NCBI RefSeq assembly: GCF_000279145.1
Contig: NC_018178.1
Coordinates: 2,685,800 to 2,749,799, forward strand
Reading direction: 5' to 3'
Source: Melioribacter roseus P3M-2
GTDB lineage: Bacteria; Bacteroidota; Ignavibacteria; Ignavibacteriales; Melioribacteraceae
DNA: 64,000 nucleotides
Within the stretch, counting starts at the first letter, position 1, and every line of letters starts with the position of its first letter. Under the pieces are notes generated by a model, which was not told the origin of the DNA, ran no database searches, and saw only the letters and a program-made list of their open reading frames with translations. Shown piece after piece: positions 27,201 through 34,850 of the stretch. A program made the translations under genes and the position numbers.

Positions 27201-28198
27201 TGGATAAAACAAGAATAGCTATAATCGGATTGGGTTCGATTGCCCAACTTGTTCACCTGCCAGTTATCACAAAATTGAGTAATGTTGAACTCAAAGCAGT
27301 TTGCGAGGTCAATAAAAACCGTTTAAGGACAATCGGAGATAAAATTCCCGCGTCTAAACGCTATACCGATTACCGTGAGATGATATCCCAGGAAGAGCTC
27401 GATGCGGTTGTCATTACCACTCCGACCGATACTCATAAACAGATAGCTGTGGATTGTTTGAACGCGGGATTAGACCTGCTGATTGAAAAACCGGTTGCTC
27501 TCAATTACAAAGAAGCTCAGGAAATCGACAGAGCCGCTCAAAAAAACAAAAAACTCGCTATGGTTGGAATGAATTTGCGTTTCAGACCCGATTCGATGCT
27601 GATGAAAAGTATTATTAACAGCGGCGAACTTGGCGATATATTTTATATAAAATGCGGTTGGCTCAGAAAGAAGAGCAGCGCTCAAAAGTGGTTCATGGAC
27701 AAAAAGAAATCGGGCGGAGGCGTTGTTATCGACCTCGGAATATTATTGCTTGATCTGGCTGTCTGGATGTTCGGAGAGGATAAAATCGAAAGCTCCGCTG
27801 TTCATAAATTCAACACAAAATATGAGGATGTGGAAGACTCGGCTGTTGGGATTGTGAGACTCGATCCTAATAAAGCGATTAACTTTGAAGTAAGCTGGGA
27901 GCTCTATTCGGATACCGACAGTTTTAATTTTATAATACACGGCACAAAAGGAGCCGCTCAATTAAACCCGTTGAAAGTATTCAGGAAAATAGAATCGACT
28001 TATTTCGATTACAGTCTTTCCAAATCGAGCGTTTCGAATTTATACCGTAAGTCGTATGAAAACGAGATTAAGCATTTTATTGCTTCGTTGAGAGGCGAAG
28101 TGCCGCCCGTATCGACTTCCGAAGAAGCTGTCGTAAGAATGAAATTGCTCGATACAATCTATAAATCGGCCGATCTGAAAAAGGAAATAAAATTTTAA
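27200..28198 (+). CDS. Gfo/Idh/MocA family oxidoreductase
   Basis: 332-residue NAD(P)-dependent oxidoreductase with a Rossmann N-terminus (IAIIGLGSIAQLVHLPV) and the family motif EKPVALNYKEAQEI, in which the lysine of EKP is catalytic. Substrates are typically sugars, inositols or aldehydes; this one is not identifiable. Its first base is the last base of the dxs stop (TGATGG), so it is translationally coupled to dxs, and it precedes the response regulator by 1 bp. Confidence 0.88.
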   Translation: MDKTRIAIIGLGSIAQLVHLPVITKLSNVELKAVCEVNKNRLRTIGDKIPASKRYTDYREMISQEELDAVVITTPTDTHKQIAVDCLNAGLDLLIEKPVALNYKEAQEIDRAAQKNKKLAMVGMNLRFRPDSMLMKSIINSGELGDIFYIKCGWLRKKSSAQKWFMDKKKSGGGVVIDLGILLLDLAVWMFGEDKIESSAVHKFNTKYEDVEDSAVGIVRLDPNKAINFEVSWELYSDTDSFNFIIHGTKGAAQLNPLKVFRKIESTYFDYSLSKSSVSNLYRKSYENEIKHFIASLRGEVPPVSTSEEAVVRMKLLDTIYKSADLKKEIKF

Positions 28199-28199
28199 G

Positions 28200-28898
28200 A
28201 TGAACGAAAAAATATTACTTGTCGACGACGAAAAGGACATAATAGAATTTCTTAAGTACAATCTCGAAAATGAAGGCTTCGAAGTTATCGCCGCTTTTAA
28301 CGGTCAGGAAGCGATCGAAAAGCTCGAGAATAATCCTGACCTGATCATCCTCGACGTTATGATGCCCAAAATGGACGGCTACGAAACGTGCAAACAGATA
28401 AGAAAGAGGGAAGAGTTTAAGAACACGCCGGTAATTTTTCTAACGGCAAAGTCATCCGAAATCGACGAAGTATACGGTTTGAATATCGGAGCGGACGATT
28501 TTATTCAGAAACCGATATCGCCCAAGAAACTGATAGCGCGCGTCAAATCGAATCTTCGTAAAGTCGAACAATTGAAACAGAGCGAAGAAGAAGTTAAAGA
28601 AATAAATGCCGGGCCACTCTTGATTAACAGAACAAAATACACGGTGACGGTGGATAAAAGGGAGGTGGTTTTCCCGAAAAAGGAATTCGAGATACTTGCA
28701 TATCTTGCTTCAAAACCAGGCAAAGTCTTCGAAAGAGAAAGAATTCTGCGCGATATATGGGGCGGCGACGTTTATGTGGTTGAAAGAACAATCGACGTTC
28801 ACGTCAGAAAAATCAGAGAAAAGCTGGGCGAATACTCGTATCTGATCGAAACTATCAAGGGGGTGGGCTATCGTTTCAAGGACATTGAAAAATATTGA
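28200..28898 (+). CDS. OmpR/PhoB-family response regulator
   Basis: 232 residues: receiver domain with acidic pair LLVDDEKD, phospho-acceptor Asp in IILDVMMPKMDG, the conserved Thr in FLTAKS and Lys in FIQKPIS, then a winged-helix DNA-binding domain (RTIDVHVRKIREKLG and IETIKGVGYRF). Overlapped by the histidine kinase gene, with which it pairs. PhoB/PhoR-like overall; signal unknown, and no phosphate genes are nearby. Confidence 0.93.
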   Translation: MNEKILLVDDEKDIIEFLKYNLENEGFEVIAAFNGQEAIEKLENNPDLIILDVMMPKMDGYETCKQIRKREEFKNTPVIFLTAKSSEIDEVYGLNIGADDFIQKPISPKKLIARVKSNLRKVEQLKQSEEEVKEINAGPLLINRTKYTVTVDKREVVFPKKEFEILAYLASKPGKVFERERILRDIWGGDVYVVERTIDVHVRKIREKLGEYSYLIETIKGVGYRFKDIEKY

Positions 28899-29919
28899 TG
28901 AAAATCTGCGCTTCGGAAGGAATTACGCGCTGCCGCTCTTCATCTACAATTCCGCTTTTTTTTTGCTGTTGTATCTGATTGCCGGTCACTCCCCGGAAAT
29001 TCTCTTTACAATTTTTTTGTTCATTCTGATTACATATTTCGGATTGTTGAATTACCTCGGGCTGAAAAGGAAAAAAGAAGTCAATTCTATTACCGAAACT
29101 ATTCGTAAAATCAGAAACAATCAACTGGTGGATCATTACGACATTCAACTGAGCGGCGGATTGCGAATACTCGAAGAAGAAATCCGCGAGATGTATCGCC
29201 GCAACAAGGAAGTAATCGAAAATCTGAAGAAAATGGAAAAGGTCAGGACGGAATTTTTGGGCAACGTTTCGCACGAATTGAGAACGCCCATATTTGCAAT
29301 CCAGGGATTTATAGAGACGCTACTCGACGGCGCCGTTAACGACCCGAATGTAAATATTGCATTCCTTCAAAAAGCAAATCAGCATTTGAATAATTTGAAT
29401 AATCTGTTAAACGATTTGATCGATATCTCGATGATTGAATCCGGACAGATGAAAATGAATCTCCGTTATTTCGACTTGGAACCGATTCTCCGGAATTTAA
29501 TTACGGAATTTAAGCCGTATGCGGAAAACAAGAATTTGAATCTGGAAATTAAACTGAGCAAGCCGGCTCCTGAAGTGTACGGCGACAAGGAAAAAATTCG
29601 GCAAGTGTTATCGAACCTAATCGTCAATGCAATAAAATATACCGAACAGGGTAAAGTAGAGGTGGGATTACAGGATTACGAAAAAGAGGCTCGAATTTAT
29701 GTGCGGGATACGGGTATCGGTATAAGTCCCGAAGACCAGCGCCGTATATTCGAGCGGTTTTACAGAGTTGATAAAAACCGTTCAAGGGAATTGGGCGGCA
29801 CCGGGCTCGGATTGGCAATTGTAAAACATATAATTGAAGCGCATAATTCGAGAATGGAACTTATCAGTAAGCCGGGCGAGGGGAGCGAATTTGCATTCAG
29901 ATTGAAGAAATTTAAATAA
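28885..29919 (+). CDS. Sensor histidine kinase (PhoR-like)
   Basis: 344 residues with two N-terminal membrane helices (about residues 15-50), a coiled linker, the H-box NVSHELRTPIFAIQGF with the phospho-histidine, N-box NLIVNAIKYTEQG, G1 DTGIGIS and G2 GGTGLGLAIVKHII. The start is uncertain: TTG 28885 lies within the regulator's last codons with AAGGA only two bases upstream, and ATT or CTG codons follow. It is the last gene before the AT-rich island. Confidence 0.92.
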   Translation: MKNIDENLRFGRNYALPLFIYNSAFFLLLYLIAGHSPEILFTIFLFILITYFGLLNYLGLKRKKEVNSITETIRKIRNNQLVDHYDIQLSGGLRILEEEIREMYRRNKEVIENLKKMEKVRTEFLGNVSHELRTPIFAIQGFIETLLDGAVNDPNVNIAFLQKANQHLNNLNNLLNDLIDISMIESGQMKMNLRYFDLEPILRNLITEFKPYAENKNLNLEIKLSKPAPEVYGDKEKIRQVLSNLIVNAIKYTEQGKVEVGLQDYEKEARIYVRDTGIGISPEDQRRIFERFYRVDKNRSRELGGTGLGLAIVKHIIEAHNSRMELISKPGEGSEFAFRLKKFK

Positions 29920-29929
29920 TTATTATAAT

Positions 29930-31117
29930 TTATAATTTATTAAAATATATTATACTGGTTCTAAAAGCAGTTAACTCAACCCCTTCTACTTTTAATACCA
30001 TTTCGAAATGTTTTAAACTATCAACATTAGTAACCGTTGATACTTTTCTAATTTTTTGTTCAATATTTTTATCTAAAGCCGTTCTAATTGATTCCATAAT
30101 GCCAACTTCGCTAAAACCAGAAAGTATTAAAATACTATTATTCTTATAACTTTGAATTTTTAATATAAGTCCAAAATCATTTTGGTATCTGCCTGCCTGC
30201 CAAGATAGACTATAGGTGTTCTTAATTTTTTCGTTCCCATCGACTATACTTATTGTATATGGGGATATATGATAGCGTACATTTGTTCTCATCAGTAATG
30301 TATCAATCTTGTACAAGTTTTTTACAGTACCAATAAAAATAATATTCCCATTTTCAAAATCTTTCCATTGTAATTCCGATGCCAATTTAATAAATATTTT
30401 TTGGGGGTGTAATGTATTTATTATCTCATATAAACCATATACGGAGCTGGGTCTTAGATAAGTAATATTTGCCTTGTCATATTTATCAGTAAAATGTGGA
30501 TCTTCTGTAGCATATTTTTCGTAGTCTTTATCGCTGTTTATGTATGGTATTCTAATAAAAATTCTATCTAAACTATTTTTATCAGTTAATATATAATAGT
30601 CGCCAAGAACTATAGTCAATCTATTTTGATTGTTTAAGAAATCATCCCAGATGAAATTTCTATAATTACTTTTAGGAACCGTACTAAAATGTGATATAAG
30701 AAAATATAATAAAGCACTAGCTATAACTATAATCAGGATAGCAGAATAAGTTCTACGATTAACTTTGAAAGAAGAAGTAGCTGATTTATTAGGTAAATAT
30801 TCAATTCGATAATGTCCCTTAGGTATTTCAATTCGATAGTTGAATTTTTCTCCATTCGTTAAAAAAAAATGTTCCAATTTTTTTCTAAGATTGCTAATGT
30901 AAGAACGAACTTGAGGGTCGCTTGAAGGATCAAAATTAGAGTCTTTTCCAAAAACATCGATAGCTATATCAATTTCCTTAACTGAATCGCATTCTTCAGA
31001 CTTTTTAGCTAAATAACTTAATAATTCCTGATAACGTGAAGAGTCTTTAAATTCATCACTTTCCAATATCTTGGATAAAATTTCATTCTTCTCTTTGTCG
31101 CTAATGCTATTAGGCAT
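29930..31117 (-). CDS. Membrane-anchored one-component transcription regulator (CadC-like layout)
   Basis: 395 residues. The N-terminal 100 residues match the OmpR-type winged-helix variant found on large sensors of Acidobacteria and Bacteroidota: SRYQELLSYL, then VKEIDIAIDVFGKDSNFDP, SSDPQVRSYISNLRKKLEHFF and IPKGHYRIEY. One membrane helix follows (about residues 122-142, YSAILIIVIASALLYFLI), then a roughly 250-residue extracytoplasmic domain of no recognised family, presumably the ligand sensor. ATG 31117 is chosen because AAGGTGG stands 5 bases upstream. It is divergent from the lyase genes and is the obvious candidate to control them; that control is inference. Confidence 0.75.
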   Translation of the reverse strand: MPNSISDKEKNEILSKILESDEFKDSSRYQELLSYLAKKSEECDSVKEIDIAIDVFGKDSNFDPSSDPQVRSYISNLRKKLEHFFLTNGEKFNYRIEIPKGHYRIEYLPNKSATSSFKVNRRTYSAILIIVIASALLYFLISHFSTVPKSNYRNFIWDDFLNNQNRLTIVLGDYYILTDKNSLDRIFIRIPYINSDKDYEKYATEDPHFTDKYDKANITYLRPSSVYGLYEIINTLHPQKIFIKLASELQWKDFENGNIIFIGTVKNLYKIDTLLMRTNVRYHISPYTISIVDGNEKIKNTYSLSWQAGRYQNDFGLILKIQSYKNNSILILSGFSEVGIMESIRTALDKNIEQKIRKVSTVTNVDSLKHFEMVLKVEGVELTAFRTSIIYFNKL

Positions 31118-31139
31118 TGTATCCACCTTGTTAAGTTAT

Positions 31140-31181
31140 GTAATATACTGATTTTTGCCCGTAATTTACTGTAAAATACTT
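31140..31181. promoter_or_regulatory. Three phased GTAAWWTAC boxes, candidate operator of the divergent regulator
   Basis: GTAATATACT (31140-31149), GTAATTTACT (31161-31170) and GTAAAATACT (31171-31180). The spacings are 21 and 10 bp, whole helical turns, and the last two are tandem direct repeats. OmpR-type winged helices bind head-to-tail to repeats about 10 bp apart. The boxes lie 23 bp before the regulator start codon and about 100 bp before the first lyase start codon, suiting autoregulation plus activation. Confidence 0.5.
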
Positions 31182-31278
31182 GAGTTGCCATATCCATTTT
31201 ATTAAATATGCACCAGTTATAGGCGAAAATGTATAAACTATTTGTACTGTCATGGGCGTAAATAAAAATCATATTAAA

Positions 31279-32459
31279 ATGAATAAATCTAAATTTAACT
31301 ATTTAATGAGAGTTGTTATTTTTATAACAGTTGGAATTTCCCCCTCAAGTTTATATTCCAACTCACTGTATTTATTTCTGCAAGAAAAAAATATTGAAAT
31401 AAGTAATCCTGTAAAACAAAAAATCCTCGATAAAGCTGAATTACTACTCTTTACTAAAATAGCGACTGTGACTGATAAAAATCAAGTGCCTCCCAGCGGT
31501 GATAAACATGATTACATGAGTATGGCTCCATATTGGTGGCCCAACCCTAATTCAAAAGACGGATTGCCATATATAAGAAAAGACGGTTTAAGAAATCCGG
31601 AAATTAAAAAAATACCCGACAGAGATAATATGCGGGCCATGATTGACGCTGTTGAAACTCAATCCTTAGCTTATAGAATTACGCGAGAGAATAAATATTC
31701 GAAAAAGGCAATAGAGTTCTTAAAAGCATGGTTTATTGACGAACAAACTAAGATGAATCCAAACTTAAATTTTGCTCAATTTATTCCTGGCGTAAATACT
31801 GGTCGTGGAATAGGAATAATCGAAGCATCTTCAATTTATAAAATTATTGATGCAATTGGGATTTTGAAAATGTCAGAAGATTGGGATCCACATTTTGAAT
31901 ACAAAATAAGAAAATGGTTTGAAGATTATTTCATCTGGCTGACTACAAGTAAAAATGGTATTGATGAATCGAACGAAAAAATAATCATGGTTCATGGTAT
32001 GATGTGCAGGCTGCCTCAATTTCATTGTTTCTCGGGAAAACTGATTATGCTAAAAAAATTATTGAAAAGGTCAAAACAAAAAGAATTGATTTGCAAATAC
32101 AACAAGATGGGAAACAGCCTTTTGAAATTGTGAGGACACGTTCATGGCATTATAGTGTATTTAACTTGCATGCACTTTTTCTATTAGCAGTTTTAGGTGA
32201 ACGTGTTGGTATTGATTTATGGAATTATCCTGATAAAAAGAATTCTGCATTAAGAAAAGCGCTGGATTATTTGCTGCCTTACTGCATTGAACCTGATAAA
32301 TGGAAGTATAAGCAAATCGAAAAAATTAGTTCGGAAGAAATTTATCCCCTGGTTTTAATTGCAAGAAAAAAATATGACAAAAATGCTTACGACAAGTGGC
32401 TGAAAAAATTATCAAATGATGAAAACCAACAGAAAATCGAAAATTTAATTTATGAATAA
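31279..32459 (+). pseudogene. Polysaccharide lyase of the alginate-lyase fold (PF05426-type), frameshifted at an A6 run
   Basis: Secreted or periplasmic lyase that would cleave uronate-containing polymers by beta-elimination. Signal peptide within residues 1-30 (MRVVIFITVGISPSSLYS), then PYWWPNPNSKDGLPYIRKDG and GVNTGRGIGIIEASSIYKII. Frame 0 runs to 32133 but loses homology after ESNEK at position 31980; the -1 frame continues NNHGSWYDVQAASISLFLG, matching NNHGTCWVMQAAVYAKLVG in the next gene. One added A in the run 31976-31981 gives 393 residues, exactly the length of the neighbour. The catalytic Asn-His pair falls at the break. Called pseudogene for caution; sequencing error or slippage is equally open. 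Confidence 0.8.
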
Positions 32460-33633
32460 CAGAACAATTTTTTTAATTGCTTTTATCTATTGCCTGTTTG
32501 CAGCATATTATATGTTCGCTAAGGATAAAATAATATCAGAAATAATAGCAATAGAAAAGCAAAGAATTATACCAATAGCAGAAAGATATTTATTAGAAAT
32601 ACCAATAACTATAACTGCATTTCATTGTGAGCGTAGCGCCGGGGGGACGCACGATTTTTACTCTGAGGGCGATTATTGGTGGCCTGATCCGGATAATCCT
32701 GATGCTCCATATATTCAACGAGATGGAATGACAAATCCTCAGAATATTACAGCGCATCGAAAAGTATTAATTCGATTCAGCCTTCATGTAGCCACATTAA
32801 CGTCTGCATATAAATTAACTAATGATATTAAGTATGCGCAAAAAGCAATTGAACACTTGTTAGCATGGTTTGTAAATCCAGATACAAAAATGAATCCTAA
32901 TTTGCTTTATGCACAAGCAATAAAGGGCAGAGTTACGGGAAGAGGAATTGGGATTATTGATACTATTCATTTAATCGAAATTTCTCAATCAATAATGATA
33001 TTGGAAAAGGCAGGGATATTAAAAGGGAATGACTTGAATGCAATTAAAAAATGGTTTCGAGATTATCTTGAATGGCTAACAACTCATCAATATGGTATCG
33101 ATGAAATGAATGCAAAAAATAATCATGGGACATGCTGGGTAATGCAGGCAGCAGTGTATGCAAAGTTGGTGGGGGACAGCAGTAAAATAGAATTCTGCAG
33201 AAAAAGATTTAAGGAAGTATTGCTGCCGAACCAAATGGATAAAGATGGGAGCTTTCCTTTGGAGTTGGCTAGAACTAAACCGTATAATTATTCCTTATTT
33301 AACCTTGATGCAATGACAACAATATGTCAAATTCTTTCAACGAATCAAGATAATCTTTGGAATTTTACATTACCGGATGGAAGAGGAATAAAAAAGGCAA
33401 TTGATTTTATGTATCCGTACATATTGGACAAATCAAAGTGGCCATATCGGCATGATGTAATGTATTTTGATGAATATCCGGTAAGACAGCCGTCGTTATT
33501 ATTTGGCGGATTAGCTTACAATGAATATAAATATATCGATTTGTGGAAAACGCTGAAAGCTGATCCATCTAATGAAGAAGTTATTAGGAATTTACCAATT
33601 CGACATCCAATATTATGGATTAATACAGATTGA
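32452..33633 (+). CDS. Polysaccharide lyase of the alginate-lyase fold (PF05426-type)
   Basis: 393 residues, paralogue of the preceding gene and complete. N-terminal hydrophobic segment (IFLIAFIYCLFAAYYMFA) is a signal peptide or anchor. Conserved features: RSAGGTHDFYSEGDYWWPDP, PYIQRDGMTNP, GRGIGIIDTIHLIEI, KNNHGTCWVMQAA and YNYSLFNLDAM. PF05426 covers PL5 alginate lyases and PL38 glucuronan lyases; the exact family and substrate cannot be fixed by eye. It overlaps the preceding gene by 8 bp and leads into the GH88 gene, so released unsaturated oligosaccharides are passed on to GH88. Confidence 0.88.
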   Translation: MNNRTIFLIAFIYCLFAAYYMFAKDKIISEIIAIEKQRIIPIAERYLLEIPITITAFHCERSAGGTHDFYSEGDYWWPDPDNPDAPYIQRDGMTNPQNITAHRKVLIRFSLHVATLTSAYKLTNDIKYAQKAIEHLLAWFVNPDTKMNPNLLYAQAIKGRVTGRGIGIIDTIHLIEISQSIMILEKAGILKGNDLNAIKKWFRDYLEWLTTHQYGIDEMNAKNNHGTCWVMQAAVYAKLVGDSSKIEFCRKRFKEVLLPNQMDKDGSFPLELARTKPYNYSLFNLDAMTTICQILSTNQDNLWNFTLPDGRGIKKAIDFMYPYILDKSKWPYRHDVMYFDEYPVRQPSLLFGGLAYNEYKYIDLWKTLKADPSNEEVIRNLPIRHPILWINTD

Positions 33634-33653
33634 TAATAAAATCAGAGAACTAT

Positions 33654-34850
33654 ATGAAAAAACTAATCATGTTAATTATAGCGCTGTTAATTACACTATC
33701 AAGTAGAATTTATTCTCAGAGTATTATTGATATAGTTGGTGAACAACTAATTAAAAAAGACAAAATATTTGACGGACGCTTTCCTTTATATACAGAAAAT
33801 GGGAAGTGGAAACTAAGTGATAAACCAAATTGGTTCGCTGGTTTTACAGCCGGAGAATTATGGTATATGTATGACATGACAGGCAATGAAGAATATAAAG
33901 TAAGAGCGCTGAGGCATTCAGATATTTTAATTAAATATGCAACGTTAGACAATACGCACGATTTGGGATTCATATTTTATAATTCCTGCGTAAAGGCATA
34001 TCAACATACGGGAGAAATAAAATACCGCGATGCAGCTATAAAAGCTGCTTATATGCTTGCAAAGAGATTGAATGAAAAAGGAAATTTCATAAGAGCATGG
34101 GGGAGATTAGGAACGGACGACCGCGAAGGTCTTATGATTATTGACACAATGATGAACTTAGAGCTTTTATTCTGGGCGGCAAAGGAAACCGGAGATTATA
34201 CTCTCTACGATATCGCCTATAAGCACGCAATTACCTGCATGAATGAAAATGTAAGAAAAGATTATTCTTCTTATCACGTAATAGAATTTAATCCCAAGAC
34301 AGGAGAAGTAATAAAGAAAAGAACGCACCAGGGTTTTGGTGATGAAACTACTTGGGCACGGGGACAAGCATGGGGAATATATGGATTCGCAATAGCTTAT
34401 AAGTACACTCAAGACGAAAGATTTCTGAATATTTCAAAGAAAATGGCAGATTATTTTATTTCTAAGTTGCCAGCTGATAATGTTCCTTACTGGGATTTAA
34501 GCTTGACTGATTCTGACGCTCTAAAGGATGCCTCGGCAGGCGCAATTGCAGCCTCTGGAATGTTTCTTATTTCAGAATTAACAAGTCTAAAATCTGATTA
34601 CAAGAAATATTTAAGCGAAGCGCTGCAAATAATTAAATCATTGAAAGACAGTTACTTATTTACAAAAAGCATACGCGCTGCAGAAGAAGGTATATTAATT
34701 CATACGGTTTATCATTTCCACAATAAATGGGGTGTTGATGAATCTTATCCGGCCGGTGATTTTTATTTTATTGAATGCTTGAAAAAAGAATATGATTACA
34801 ACAAAGCAGAATATTTTATAGAAAAAACAGACCAAAGAAAAAATATTTAA
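33654..34850 (+). CDS. GH88 unsaturated glucuronyl hydrolase, possibly the N-terminal half of a GH88-GH2 fusion
   Basis: Removes the 4,5-unsaturated uronate that lyases leave on the non-reducing end. 398 residues with a signal peptide (MKKLIMLIIALLITLSSRIYS). Catalytic Asp candidates are D103 in NTHDLGFIFYNS and D164 in GLMIIDTMMN; HQGFGDETTWARGQAWGIYG is the family signature. ATG 33654 is preferred to 33630 because it begins the signal peptide. The domain is complete by GDFYFIECLKKEY. One extra A in the run 34838-34843 would join it without a stop to the downstream GH2, which lacks a start codon and signal peptide of its own. Confidence 0.9.
   Translation: MKKLIMLIIALLITLSSRIYSQSIIDIVGEQLIKKDKIFDGRFPLYTENGKWKLSDKPNWFAGFTAGELWYMYDMTGNEEYKVRALRHSDILIKYATLDNTHDLGFIFYNSCVKAYQHTGEIKYRDAAIKAAYMLAKRLNEKGNFIRAWGRLGTDDREGLMIIDTMMNLELLFWAAKETGDYTLYDIAYKHAITCMNENVRKDYSSYHVIEFNPKTGEVIKKRTHQGFGDETTWARGQAWGIYGFAIAYKYTQDERFLNISKKMADYFISKLPADNVPYWDLSLTDSDALKDASAGAIAASGMFLISELTSLKSDYKKYLSEALQIIKSLKDSYLFTKSIRAAEEGILIHTVYHFHNKWGVDESYPAGDFYFIECLKKEYDYNKAEYFIEKTDQRKNI

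Noticed and set aside
32004-32459. Independent gene for the C-terminal part of the first lyase
   Set aside because: Its N-terminal half is the direct continuation of the upstream frame after one added A; it has no signal peptide and no ribosome site of its own.
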